Source: Catenulispora sp. MAP5-51
Lineage (GTDB): Bacteria > Actinomycetota > Actinomycetes > Streptomycetales > Catenulisporaceae
Assembly (NCBI RefSeq): GCF_041261205.1
Contig: NZ_JBGCCH010000017.1
Location: 1-64,000 of the forward strand
Reading direction: 5' to 3'
Length of the DNA: 64,000 nt
The translations under genes and the position numbers were made by a program. The notes beneath the pieces were generated by a model, which saw only the letters and a program-made list of their open reading frames with translations, searched no databases and was not told the origin of the DNA. Positions 1 to 8,449 of the stretch are shown here, piece after piece (the first letter of the stretch is position 1; every line of letters begins with the position of its first letter).

Positions 1-45
1 ATCGGTCAGGACCAACTCGGCCTTCGGGCGTCCGGTACGCGGCAT
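1..45 (-). CDS. IS630-family transposase, N-terminal fragment cut by the window edge
   Basis: The reverse strand starts with ATG at 45 and reads MPRTGRPKAELVLTD before running off the edge. This matches the usual N-terminus of actinobacterial IS630 transposases (an RTGRPK-type motif, then LVLT). Only 15 codons are visible. A TAGGCT box at 52-57, 6 nt before the ATG, could give a leaderless transcript. It differs from the neighbouring IS630 copy (129-1260), so two different elements appear to be nested or adjacent. The family call rests on a short motif. Confidence 0.5.
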   Translation of the reverse strand, partial: MPRTGRPKAELVLTD

Positions 46-88
46 ACCACCAGCCTACACTTATTCAACGAATTTGAGGCGCAGGACA

Positions 89-110
89 CTAGTGCGGTGA
101 CCGGATTGGT
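89..110 (+). repeat. Left terminal inverted repeat of the IS630 element
   Basis: It is the exact reverse complement of 1337-1358 over 22 bp and begins CTAGTGCGGTGACC. Confidence 0.9.
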
Positions 111-1357
111 TCGCCGGTTCATGTGTTGTCATGCGGCCAGGGCGAGGTCGCCTCTGGCGTGTCCTCCCCAGCGCAGTCCTTTCTCGCTGCGGACCCGGGC
201 GCGTTCGCGGCGCTGGGCGGCGATCACGTCGGGGTGGCGGCTGTGGGCGTTGCGCCAGGTCAGATAGGCCTGAAGGTCCCGGGTCTGTACGGCGTGGTCG
301 GCGCGGTGGGAGTGGGCCATGGTGAACTGGCGCAGCGGCCCGAACTGGGCCTCGATGGGGTTGGCCCAGGAGGCGTACGTCGGGGTGAACAACAGCGTGA
401 CCTGGTTCGCGGCGGCCCAGGTGCGGATGTCCTTGTTCTTATGCGCCGACAGGTTGTCCAAGATGATGAAGATCTGCTGGTCGGCCGGTCGTGTCCGCCG
501 GATGCTCTTGAGCGCGAGCAGGGTGTTGACCGCGCCCTTGCGGCGCCGGTTGATCCCCCACAGCCGGTCGGCCCCGATGCTGTAGCAGCCGTGGAAGTAG
601 GTCACCCCGTGGGTGCGGTGGTAGGTGGCCGGCAACCGCCACGGATGCCCGGTGCGGGCCCAGCCGGCCCCGGCCACCGGGCGGATGCCCAGCGGCCCGA
701 ACTCGTCGAACGCGAACGTCGCCTCGGCGTGGTGCTCCAGCGCGTCCTCGATCGCGGCCAGCTTGGCCTCCTTGTGCGGGTCCGGGGACTCCTTCCAGGT
801 ACGCGTGCGCTGGAAGGTGACCCCGCGCCGGGACAGCAGCGTGCGCAGCGTCTCACGCCCGATCCGGATCGGGCGGACCGGATCGGCGGCGAGGTGCGCG
901 GCCAGCTTGCGGATCGACCAGCGGGTGAACGGCGCCCCGGACTTCCCGGGGGTGCTTGCTCGCCACAGCTACGACGTAGTCCTCTTCGTCTTCACTGAGC
1001 AGGCGGGCGTGGTGGCCCGCCCACCGAGGGTCCAGGCATCGAAGACCGATCTCGTTGAACGCGTGGATCACATCACGCACCGTGTCCTCGTCCGCCGCCA
1101 CCAGCCGCGCGATCGCCGGCACCGTGTTCCCACTGGACGAGGCCAACACGATCATCGCCCGCCGATACCGCACCGCACTGGCCGACCCGCGCCGCACAAT
1201 CCGCAACAGCCGCTGACCTTCCTGATCGGTCAGCCGCCTGGCTTTCACTCGTTCCGCCATCAGCGCCTTTCCACTCGATGAGACGATCCACCCCACCAAA
1301 GCAGGCAACTGCGACAGCTATTCCCGAAGCCGGTGGACCAATCCGGTCACCGCACTA
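90..1357 (-). mobile_element. IS630-family insertion sequence with intact terminal inverted repeats
   Basis: Seen: an element of about 1.27 kb with perfect 22-bp inverted repeats at 89-110 and 1337-1358, each ending in CTAG. The similarity continues imperfectly for about 10 bp further inward. IS630/Tc1 elements duplicate a TA target, which fits the TA inside both CTAG ends. One transposase gene fills the element on the minus strand. On the right it interrupts a DDE_5 transposase relic just after the residues WRWSI. The left flank is not the continuation of that gene, so the junction was rearranged or the left side carries a different element. Confidence 0.85.
129..1260 (-). pseudogene. IS630-family transposase, frameshifted
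   Basis: It starts at ATG 1258-1260 (MAERVKARRLTDQE). The N-terminal part is a helix-turn-helix region (NTVPAIARLVAADEDTVRDV). After about 105 codons the frame is lost at a run of five G on the plus strand (948-952). Removing one base restores GAPFTRWSIRKLAAHL and then the DDE domain: FAFDEFGPLGIRP carries the first Asp, FIILDNLSAHKN the second, and WANPIEAQFGPLRQF the Glu. All three catalytic acids are present, so one indel is the only visible lesion. It could be a true mutation, a sequencing error in a homopolymer, or programmed frameshifting, which is known in some IS630 members. The length fits the family. Confidence 0.85.
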
Positions 1358-1358
1358 G
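1337..1358 (-). repeat. Right terminal inverted repeat of the IS630 element
   Basis: It is the exact reverse complement of 89-110 and ends in CACCGCACTAG. It abuts the truncated DDE_5 transposase relic. Confidence 0.9.
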
Positions 1359-1505
1359 ATGGACCACCTCCAGGCATATCTGGTGATCAGCGCCGCTGCC
1401 GTCGTCGTCAGATCGGTGGTGACCAGGGCCAAGTCATAGCCGGTGCCGGTGGCGTCGTCGCGCAGCAGCATGACGCGGACGGTCTGGGTGTGGAAGGGCT
1501 GCGGG
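1359..1505 (-). pseudogene. DDE_5-type transposase, internal fragment
   Basis: The reverse strand reads FHTQTVRVMLLRDDATGTG, then YDLALVTTDLTTTAA and ITRYAWRWSI, and stops at the IS630 terminal repeat. It closely parallels the segment at about 4870-5010 (VRVILLRDHATDTDYDLALVTTD). It therefore derives from another copy of the same transposase, cut on one side by the IS630 insertion and on the other by an unknown break near 1505. The downstream catalytic-Glu block (EVTFEEAH) is missing. The two copies lie in the same orientation on either side of the 939-aa gene. Confidence 0.75.
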
Positions 1506-1640
1506 CAAAAGTGACGCGCGTGGATAAGTCGTATGAAGACGTCGGCCCTGCGGATAGAGCTACTGCTGAGCTCGAGGAGCCGTTCACGTTCGTGATCGAT
1601 GTGTGCGTGGGTGCCTGGGGCTTGCGGCGCGGCGCAGCGA

Positions 1641-1760
1641 GCTATCCACAAGATCTACCGCATCTTCGAGGGGACCAGCGAGATCCAGCGCCTCATCATT
1701 GCCCGTGCCATCACTGGGCGGTACATCCACTTATCAGGGTCATCCAATAAAAATTTTTGA
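1641..1760 (+). pseudogene. Acyl-CoA dehydrogenase, C-terminal remnant
   Basis: The plus strand reads IHKIYRIFEGTSEIQRL followed by IIARAITGRYIHL, ending at TGA 1758-1760. Acyl-CoA dehydrogenases end with this signature (IYxIFEGTSEIQRLxIARxIxG), which contributes to FAD and substrate binding. Only about 30 recognisable residues remain. Upstream of 1638 the frame no longer looks like this family, so the body of the gene has been lost. The last codons overlap the 3' end of the 939-aa gene on the other strand. It is a scar of a chromosomal gene removed during insertion or deletion events. Confidence 0.6.
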
Positions 1761-4559
1761 ATCTTTGGCATCATCCTCGAGTTGCTGTAACGCACTTTTG
1801 AATGAGTCAAAATTCCCGCCGAATCGATCATTTGTCAACGGGTTCGCAGGCATTTCGAACAGCTCGGAGAAGGCTTTCCAGGTCGCCACGTAATGTGTGC
1901 AAATCTGTTTGATGGCGCCGTCGAGGCGAGCCGAGACGGCGGAATCGCAATGCTGCGAACTAGCTAATAGCAGATGACTGCTTTCGATCGGTGAGTTTTG
2001 TTGTGAGTATTCCACTAGCTTGTGCAGGCGCCTGAGCCGTACATCAAGTCTGGAGGGGATCTTTTCCGTGCTGACTGTTGCGCCATTGTGGTAGCTGCCG
2101 TCGAGCGTGTCGGCAACGATTTTGTCAAATTCCGGAACTTTGGTGGTGATATCAACTTCGATCCGCTTGGCACAGTCGGCGACGCTTTGGATCTTCTTTC
2201 TCAATCTTACGCGATCGAGCCAATAACCGGCTGTGTCAGCGGAGACCGTATCTACAAGCTCCCAAATCTGCCCTTCCGTCGTGAACCAGTCACGCGCGGT
2301 TTGAATCTCTGGACTCTGGGTATTTCTTTGCCGCCATACCTCTTCCATTATCTTGCCGACTGACTCCAGTAGTTCCCGCTGATAAGCGGATATCTCGATT
2401 TTGCATGAGCTCACCCCGGATGCGGAATCGAGCTCGAGTTTGAGATCGGGCGTGGAATGCGGGTATGTCTCTCGCGTGAAGCGTACGAAGATTTTATTGC
2501 TGCGCAGTCTGGTCATATCTGGATCGTCGAAGAGAACCCAGGAGCGCTTGATCCTCTTGATGCCGGCTTCTGCTCTCCGCACAGCTTCTTTTAGCTCGTG
2601 ACAGGCCAAGGTGGCAAGTCGGTCATCGATTCTTTTTGCGGCTCTTTCTTCGGCGTCCGTCGTGATGTGGACTCTGCTTCCCCTTGCTTCTGCGCGATTA
2701 TCCAGAGCCACTGCGTATGCGCATGCCGCATTGTAATGACCCTGCCAGTATCGATGGAACATCTTTGGTCGCAGGAACGCCTTTTTTAGGTGTTTCTTCA
2801 AGTGTTTGATCTCGCGCAACCCCTTCTTCTCATTTGTTTCGCATGTTAGCTTACGCGCCAGACGCTCCATCATCTTTGCCCTGATCTGCACAATGAGGCG
2901 CCATCGGCTATAGGTGAATGCCGGGCGAATGAGGCCGCCTGGCTGCTTGAGCCGTACTTTGACGAGTCGCAATTGGGTCCACACGTCTCGGTTCACTCTA
3001 AGTGCGCTCCGGTCCAGCGTCGGCCTATCGCCACGATATAAAAGGAACAGGCGGGCGACACGATAGTCCCGGGCGAGCTGGTACATCTCCTGAGCGCTTG
3101 CACGTTGGAAGACCAGCGCCACCTCGTTCTCATTCGGTTTCGGCGGATCCGCCTCGTTCTCAATCGGCGGATCAAGGATTTTCCCCAGACTCCGAACAAG
3201 GCTTTTCTCCAAGCTCTGCCGAACACGGCTTTTCGCCTTCTCCAGGCTCTGCCGAACAGGGCTTTTCGCCGGGCTCTTAGGATCCGGTTTGAGGTCGCGC
3301 GCAGCCCTCCAGTACCGTTCCGCAAAGGCGGGAGTCACGGACTTCCGGATCTCCTGCGCTGTGGTGCCGTTGTTCTCGCACCACTGCTTGGCTGTCATCT
3401 CTGAGATGCCCAGGACTACGCCTAATCGGTAGCGCGCCTGCAGCACTCCGGGCTGCTTCCAAAATTGCCACTGGTAAACGGGCCGCGGCAGCCACCAGCG
3501 GCAACTCCATAGCTTCTTGTTGTCCTTGACGTGTCCTTGCATGCGCAGATTGAGCGCCCCGTAGTAGGTCTCCAATGCTTCTAAGTACAGCCCCATGCTC
3601 TCCTGGGTGGCGCCGATCTGGTTTCGCAGGTGCACGTTCGTCGGGTCCAGATGGACTGCCTCGTAGTACCTGTCGAGCGCCGCGTCGAACTTTCGATCTC
3701 GACTGAACTTTTGCGCGCAGTGGTAGGCGGTGAACAGCTCGACCGGAAGGTCGCGGCCGGTCCAATCTCGCCATGGCGGCTTCCTACCGGCCCTTGTGAC
3801 CGGGAGCAAGGTCGCCACGACCCAATATGCTGCGTTGCTCACCGCCTCCTCCCAGCTCGACTCCCAAATGGTTTCCGCTCGGCTGCCCCGGATCCCGTAC
3901 GAGGTGACGGTCACGGTCAGACCGAAGTGGGGTTCCTTGTCCCGAAACATCAGGACGCCGCTGACCCGATAGGCGATCTTCGGCCGCAGTTGGCTGGTGA
4001 GGCGCAGCAAGCTCGTCCCGAGCTTCTGGGGTTCGAGGTTCACATCCCCAAGCAGATCCAGAAAGCTCTCCGCAGGCGCGCTGGCAGCAAGGCTGGTCGG
4101 TGCGAATAAATCGATCTCCGACAGTTGCTTGCGGAACCGGGCGGTCAGGTCGACCACCGACGGTTCGGGCCGGTGCTCAGACTCCGCCGCGACTAGTGGC
4201 TGTACGTCCACCGAACCAGGCTTATACGCGTAGTAGTGCAGCATTGCCCATCGCCAGAAGACCAGCGTGAAGCCCAGCAGGATCAAGCACTCGACCCGAA
4301 TGCCCCACAGCCATCCCGCATGTCCGCCGCCCAGCAATTCGCCGACGCCCCCGGCCCATTGCGCCAGCCAGCCCGATGGCCATCGGGCCCATCCCCACGA
4401 CTGTAGGGATGCCTCCCACGCACTGTGATGGCTGCCCACCCACCACGGGATCGCAAGCAAGCATGCACCCAGCACCCCTGCTACGAGACTCCAGCGGATT
4501 CGATGCGGAAACGGGAGCGGTGAGACCGCCTTGGTGCGCTTTCTGCCGCCGAAGGACAT
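1740..4559 (-). CDS. Large membrane-anchored protein with TPR-like repeats, unknown function
   Basis: 939 aa from ATG 4557-4559. Two N-terminal hydrophobic segments are visible (about residues 24-43 and 88-112), separated by a Trp/Gly-rich loop, so the bulk is probably cytoplasmic. Residues about 275-350 contain TPR-like helices (KFDAALDRYYEAVHLDPTN, then ESMGLYLEALETYYGALNL). A basic, repetitive stretch follows at about 435-475 (RQSLEKAKSRVRQSLEK). Another TPR-like motif (YNAACAYAVAL) lies at about 620. The C-terminal third is charged and probably helical. The 3' half is visibly lower in GC than neighbouring genes, with AT-rich codons such as AAA, ATT and TTT. It sits between two copies of the same transposase relic, which points to horizontal acquisition. 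No family could be named. Confidence 0.7.
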   Translation of the reverse strand: MSFGGRKRTKAVSPLPFPHRIRWSLVAGVLGACLLAIPWWVGSHHSAWEASLQSWGWARWPSGWLAQWAGGVGELLGGGHAGWLWGIRVECLILLGFTLVFWRWAMLHYYAYKPGSVDVQPLVAAESEHRPEPSVVDLTARFRKQLSEIDLFAPTSLAASAPAESFLDLLGDVNLEPQKLGTSLLRLTSQLRPKIAYRVSGVLMFRDKEPHFGLTVTVTSYGIRGSRAETIWESSWEEAVSNAAYWVVATLLPVTRAGRKPPWRDWTGRDLPVELFTAYHCAQKFSRDRKFDAALDRYYEAVHLDPTNVHLRNQIGATQESMGLYLEALETYYGALNLRMQGHVKDNKKLWSCRWWLPRPVYQWQFWKQPGVLQARYRLGVVLGISEMTAKQWCENNGTTAQEIRKSVTPAFAERYWRAARDLKPDPKSPAKSPVRQSLEKAKSRVRQSLEKSLVRSLGKILDPPIENEADPPKPNENEVALVFQRASAQEMYQLARDYRVARLFLLYRGDRPTLDRSALRVNRDVWTQLRLVKVRLKQPGGLIRPAFTYSRWRLIVQIRAKMMERLARKLTCETNEKKGLREIKHLKKHLKKAFLRPKMFHRYWQGHYNAACAYAVALDNRAEARGSRVHITTDAEERAAKRIDDRLATLACHELKEAVRRAEAGIKRIKRSWVLFDDPDMTRLRSNKIFVRFTRETYPHSTPDLKLELDSASGVSSCKIEISAYQRELLESVGKIMEEVWRQRNTQSPEIQTARDWFTTEGQIWELVDTVSADTAGYWLDRVRLRKKIQSVADCAKRIEVDITTKVPEFDKIVADTLDGSYHNGATVSTEKIPSRLDVRLRRLHKLVEYSQQNSPIESSHLLLASSQHCDSAVSARLDGAIKQICTHYVATWKAFSELFEMPANPLTNDRFGGNFDSFKSALQQLEDDAKDSKIFIG

Positions 4560-4594
4560 CTTGTGTCACCACTTCCGGTGGACGCTCCTACTAG

Positions 4595-5880
4595 CCTTTC
4601 ACCGGGCCCACCGATCGCAACTCGAGTGATCACGTGGCGGAGCTTGGCGGCCATGTCGGCGAAGGCGGGCTCGGTGTTGGCGGTGCACCACGGCTGGCGT
4701 TCGCGACGCTCTACGGCGTCAACCGGGTGGTGGCCGTGCAGCACGTACCAGAGCACGGTGATCGTGTATCAGTACAGGGCAAACGGGGTGGTGCGCTCGA
4801 TGCCGAGCCGAGTGCGGTTGCGGGCCTGACCGGCACCGAGGTGTTCGTGGGCTTCCTCGAAGGTGACCTCGATGGACCAGCGCCAGGCGTATCTGGTGAT
4901 CGGGTCCGCAGCGGTCGTGACGGGGTCGGTGGTGACCAGGGCCAGGTCGTAGTCGGTGTCGGTGGCGTGGTCGCGCAGCAGGATCACGCGGACGGTCTGG
5001 GTATGGAACGAGCCGTACCACAGGCATCTGATCTCGGCGATGCAGACCGTGTCGGTGCAGCCTTAACGTCTGACCTGCGCGGTGGTGAACTTCGTGGTCT
5101 TGGCCAGGTCGGCGGGAGTGCCCAGGCGGGTGCTTGAGCTTTCGGCTGGCCGCGCTTGCCGGTCGGAGGCGGCGCGAGGTCGAACAGTACGGCGTTGGCC
5201 GGGAGCCTGGTGGTGAAGGTGATCTGGGTAGGCGAATGGCGTAGCGCCGGGCCGTGGTAGGCGGCATCGGCCACGACGTGCATCGTGCGGTCGCGGTCCC
5301 ATCCGGCCAGCAGTTCGACCAGGGCGGCGGCGATGTCCACCTTCGACACGCCGGTCTTGGGCCGCCATAGCCGCGCGGCCGCCGGCAGGCATTTCGGCCG
5401 GGTGAGGAACGGCAGTTCGACGATGATCCCCAGCACCACGAAACAGATCCCGTACCCGACCGGCTTGTCCCCGCGCGCGGCGCCGTCGTGCTGCCAGGCC
5501 GCGCCGAACACCTTCTTCCCCCGCTTCTTGAACAGGGTGTCGTCGATGGCGGCGGTCAGCGCCGCATCGGCGTGCAGCAGCGTTCTAATGATCAGCCGGG
5601 AGAGGTACATCCCCAGCGTGTCGGGGCTCCAGGCTGCGCGGGACAAAAACGTGTGCGCCCGGTCGTGTGGCCATGAGCATGCCAGCCCCGCGGCGGTCAG
5701 CATCCCGGTCACCGTCCCGGCCCCGGTGCTCGCGACCAGCCCCGGCACCAACGCGGTGAAGGTGGCAAAGCTCGGCGCAGTGAACACCCACCGCAAGTTC
5801 TCCAGCACCGCCAACAGCGATGCCGGTAACGTCGGACCAGGAAGCATCGGCAGGCTCCTCTTCGGAGGTGGCATCAACAC
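4595..5880 (-). pseudogene. DDE_5 (PF13546-like) transposase, multiply disrupted
   Basis: The N-terminal half is intact from about 5880 or 5847. It includes the first catalytic Asp (LTAAIDDTLFKKRGKKV, with AAWQHDG after it) and the second (MHVVADAAYHGPALR). The frame shifts near 5133, then an in-frame stop follows TTAQVRR at about 5063. The next block holds DLALVTTD and WRWSIEVTFEEAHEHLG (catalytic Glu), and a TGA follows TTPFALY at 4769-4771. Beyond it the same frame continues as YTITVLWYVLHGHHP with the usual C-terminal sequence. At least three lesions make it inactive. A shorter copy lies at 1359-1505. The exact IS boundaries could not be seen. Confidence 0.75.
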
Positions 5881-6103
5881 CGCCGATGCTTCTGTGGCGT
5901 TCCAGGCGATCAGCCCGCAACCACCCCAAACTGCCTGATCAGGCGCAACAGATCAACCCTGCGAGAACAGCGAAAGCCGAGTTACACGCGTCAAAGCGCT
6001 CAAACGGCAGTGCTACGGGAGGGCGAAGTTTGATCTCCTGCGGCTTCGCATACTTTTGACCCCTAAACCCGACGGGGCTGGCCAGGCATGGCAAACTCAC
6101 AAC
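5881..6103. other. Non-coding gap beside the transposase relic
   Basis: No convincing gene is seen. A 12-bp perfect palindrome (GCCTGATCAGGC) lies at 5933-5944 and may belong to the end of the adjacent insertion sequence, although its partner end was not found. Confidence 0.4.
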
Positions 6104-6619
6104 ATGCCTATGCCGGACTCCCTCACGCGTCTTGTCGCACTGATGTCGCCACCGGAACGGGCCGCGTCCACCGACTGGGACGAAATGGCGCGAACGTGGG
6201 GAACCCGATTCCCGGCGGACTTCAGGGGCTTCATCGATACCTACGGCCCCGGCACCATCTGCGGTTTCCTGTTTGTCGGTCGGTGCTTCGGTCCCCCGAG
6301 CCTTGAGGACTGCATCGACGTCGAGGCCGGCGATCGTCCGTTTCCCGAGCCGGGCGGCCTTCTCGCTTGGGGCGGTACCGTCACCGGCGACGCATGCTAC
6401 TTCAAAACGGCTGAGAACCCCGAGGACTGGCGGGTCGTCATCTGGCGCCGTCATCATGCGTTCACGGAGCCGACATCCCGGGAGTATCCATACGGGCTGG
6501 TGGAGCTCCTGCTTCGGATATTCGACGCAGAGCTTCCTCGCCAGCCATTCAGCGGTGACGATCTTTGGGGACGTCAGCACAGCCCCACATTCGAACCCGA
6601 CGAACTCTTTCCTCGCTGA
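6104..6619 (+). CDS. SMI1/KNR4 (SUKH) family protein
   Basis: 171 aa from ATG 6104; a second ATG lies at 6110. The sequence DWDEMARTWGTRFPADFRG, then FIDTYGPGTICGFLFV, is the typical SUKH core: an acidic Trp-containing helix followed by LPxDFxxFxxxYGxG. SUKH proteins often act as immunity factors against polymorphic toxins, but no toxin gene is adjacent here, so that role is only family inference. A CAAACT box at 6092-6097, 6 nt before the ATG, may be a weak -10 for a leaderless transcript. A long ORF on the opposite strand covers the same bases and is rejected as a shadow. Confidence 0.8.
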   Translation: MPMPDSLTRLVALMSPPERAASTDWDEMARTWGTRFPADFRGFIDTYGPGTICGFLFVGRCFGPPSLEDCIDVEAGDRPFPEPGGLLAWGGTVTGDACYFKTAENPEDWRVVIWRRHHAFTEPTSREYPYGLVELLLRIFDAELPRQPFSGDDLWGRQHSPTFEPDELFPR

Positions 6620-6720
6620 ACGCGAGCATCACGTGATCGCCGACAGAGCCGAATAACTCGATCGTTCACAGCGGGAAAGCCGTTGGCGGACTCGCGGTGA
6701 GGGATGGAAGGGTTTCCAAG

Positions 6721-7266
6721 GTGGCAATCTTCCTGGTGACTGGCATCCAAGCGGCGGGCAAGTCCACGGTCGCACAGTTGCTTGCCGAGCAGCTGGAGAA
6801 GTCCATGCACGTGCGTGGTGACCTGTTCCGGCGGATGGTGGTCAACGGCCGCGTGGAGATGGGACCTTCTGATCCGCCGGCTGAAGCGGTTCGCCAACTT
6901 CGCCTCCGCTACGCGCTCGCAGCTCAGGTCGCCGATGGATATGCCGACGCTGGTTTCAACGTGGTGCTGCAGGACATCGTGCTCGGCGCCTACCTGACTG
7001 ACATGGTCACAGCGATCCGGACCCGGCCGTGCTACGTCGTGGTCCTCGCACCGAGTGCTGCTGTGGTGCAGGAGCGCGACGAGGCTCGCCGAGCGGCGCG
7101 AGGGAAGGTCGCTTACAGGCCGGGCGACGAAGGCGTGGCCGAGCTCGATGCGTACCTCCGTCGGGAGACGCCGCGCATCGGCCTGTGGCTGGATACCTCG
7201 GAACTGACGGTCGAACAGACCGTCGAGGAGATCCTTGCCAGGGCCCCTGGCGAAGCCGCAGTCTGA
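6721..7266 (+). CDS. P-loop phosphotransferase (AAA_33 / CPT-like)
   Basis: 181 aa. A Walker A motif GIQAAGKST starts at residue 7, followed by MHVRGDLFRRMVV, which carries the Asp/Arg residues typical of small nucleoside- and antibiotic-kinase-like proteins. The mid-region DAGFNVVLQDIVLG resembles the base-binding strand, and RDEARRAARGKVAY the lid. GTG 6721 is preferred over the in-frame GTG at 6697 because GGAAGG lies at 6707-6712, 8 nt before it. The substrate cannot be told. The gene converges on 7352-7897 across a strong bidirectional terminator. Confidence 0.8.
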   Translation: MAIFLVTGIQAAGKSTVAQLLAEQLEKSMHVRGDLFRRMVVNGRVEMGPSDPPAEAVRQLRLRYALAAQVADGYADAGFNVVLQDIVLGAYLTDMVTAIRTRPCYVVVLAPSAAVVQERDEARRAARGKVAYRPGDEGVAELDAYLRRETPRIGLWLDTSELTVEQTVEEILARAPGEAAV

Positions 7267-7297
7267 CAATTTCGGCATCCAGGCGTAGGCCTGTGGT

Positions 7298-7346
7298 GAA
7301 CAAAGGCGTGGGGCCGGAGAACTTCTCCGGCCCCACGCCTTTGTTC
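7298..7346. terminator. Bidirectional terminator, perfect 24-bp arms
   Basis: Bases 7298-7321 and 7323-7346 are exact reverse complements with a single central base, so a few innermost pairs must open to form a loop. It lies midway between two converging genes, as expected for a shared rho-independent-like terminator. Confidence 0.9.
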
Positions 7347-7351
7347 GGACG

Positions 7352-7897
7352 TCAGCTCAGCCTGATGTAGGCCCGTGTTTCCGTGAGCTCGTGGAGAACG
7401 CGTTCCGAACACTTTCGGAGGGCTGCGACGTCGAAGTCGCTCTCGATGTTCAGCATCTCGGCGAACCACTGGCCCGAGACCATCTCGCGGACGCGTTCGG
7501 CCAGTGTGTTGGGAGCCGCGCGTAGGGATCGCATTGCCAGGCGATCGGCCAGGTCCCAGCGGCCCAGGCTGAGCGCGCACCAGCCCGCGACGCTCAGGGC
7601 CGCGGCGGCGGCCGGGCCTTCGTTGAAAGCCATCCTGGCGAGTCCGAGCGTCAGCGCCAGGACCCGGCGCGCTCCCTCTTCGGTGATGGCGAACGTGGCG
7701 AGGTAGTCCCGTGCTACCGCGTCTTCGCCGATGCGGCGCAAGACGGTCGCGGACCACGGGTGGCCCCCGATCAGGTGGCCCGGGGTCTCGCTGAAGACTA
7801 CGCGGTCGGTTGCTGCGCGGTCTTCGATCGGGAGCAGGGTCATGAGGATGACCTCCTGCTCGCTTCTCGGCATGGCCTGTGTCGTGTTCTGGTTCAT
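7352..7897 (-). CDS. Hypothetical protein, possibly DUF4192-like
   Basis: 181 aa from ATG 7895-7897, chosen because AAGGGA precedes it on the coding strand at normal spacing. An upstream in-frame ATG (7975) has no such site. The C-terminal half is alanine-rich and helical (EGPAAAAALSVAGWCALSL, then GRWDLADRLAMRSLRAAPN). This is reminiscent of the C-terminal part of DUF4192 proteins, in which repeated work-load helices occur, but the N-terminal DUF4192 signature is not obvious. Function unknown. It is divergent from 8093-8449, with about 195 bp of shared upstream DNA. Confidence 0.6.
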   Translation of the reverse strand: MNQNTTQAMPRSEQEVILMTLLPIEDRAATDRVVFSETPGHLIGGHPWSATVLRRIGEDAVARDYLATFAITEEGARRVLALTLGLARMAFNEGPAAAAALSVAGWCALSLGRWDLADRLAMRSLRAAPNTLAERVREMVSGQWFAEMLNIESDFDVAALRKCSERVLHELTETRAYIRLS

Positions 7898-8079
7898 GTG
7901 GTGTCCCTTCTCAAGGCTGTGACCTGACTTGTCGCGTTGGCTTCCATCTCTCGGCGACATGTTGAATATACCCATGAAAGTTCATGTCGAGGTGCGGTGC
8001 GGGCAAGATTCACTCGGGTGGACGATCGCCTATGCGTTAGCTGGGGTGCGCTCAAGTGGCTGCACGTGCGCTGTCCGCT

Positions 8080-8085
8080 TACCGT
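8080..8085 (+). promoter_or_regulatory. -10 box TACCGT, leaderless start
   Basis: A TANNNT hexamer ends exactly 7 nt before GTG 8093. This fixes that codon as the likely start of the next gene instead of upstream in-frame codons. Confidence 0.55.
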
Positions 8086-8092
8086 GGTGAAC

Positions 8093-8449
8093 GTGGCGCG
8101 ACGAAGTGGAGCATCAGCGCGGACCGTGGCGCTGACAAAGGCGCAGGAAGCAGTGGCGCAGCGAGATGCGGAACGCATCAGGCGGGAGAAGCAGCTCGAA
8201 GCGGTTCTGGCTGACTACTACCAGGCGCAGGGCGAAGTGGAGCGGATCCACACGAGCGCCGATGTGGCTGCGGCGCCGTTCGAGGCGAGGATCGGCGAGG
8301 CAGTGCGCTCCCTGGACCGGTTGGGCGAGACCCGGGCCGGCATTGCCGGGCTGACTGGCCTTTCGCTGCCGCGGGTGCGCGACTACCTCGCCGACGTGGC
8401 TTCGAATGCGGCGCGCGTTGAGGGATCAGCGGGCGCGAGCGCGTGCTGA
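8093..8449 (+). CDS. Small conserved actinobacterial protein with coiled coil and C-terminal HTH-like segment
   Basis: 118 aa from GTG 8093. Residues about 12-45 form a charged helix (LTKAQEAVAQRDAERIRREK). The C-terminus GETRAGIAGLTGLSLPRVRDY resembles a helix-turn-helix of the kind seen at the end of many small actinobacterial proteins. Function unknown; a DNA-binding or scaffold role is inference only. A longer open frame reaches back to ATG 7937, but its extra residues have no such composition and include the promoter region. The opposite-strand ORF 8178-8735 is a shadow. Confidence 0.65.
   Translation: MARRSGASARTVALTKAQEAVAQRDAERIRREKQLEAVLADYYQAQGEVERIHTSADVAAAPFEARIGEAVRSLDRLGETRAGIAGLTGLSLPRVRDYLADVASNAARVEGSAGASAC

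Noticed and set aside
123-998. 291-aa forward ORF opposite the IS630 transposase
   Set aside because: It is antisense to the transposase, has GC-biased low-complexity composition, and no domain.
5939-6580. 213-aa reverse ORF opposite the SUKH gene
   Set aside because: The forward frame has a recognised SUKH core; the reverse frame has none.
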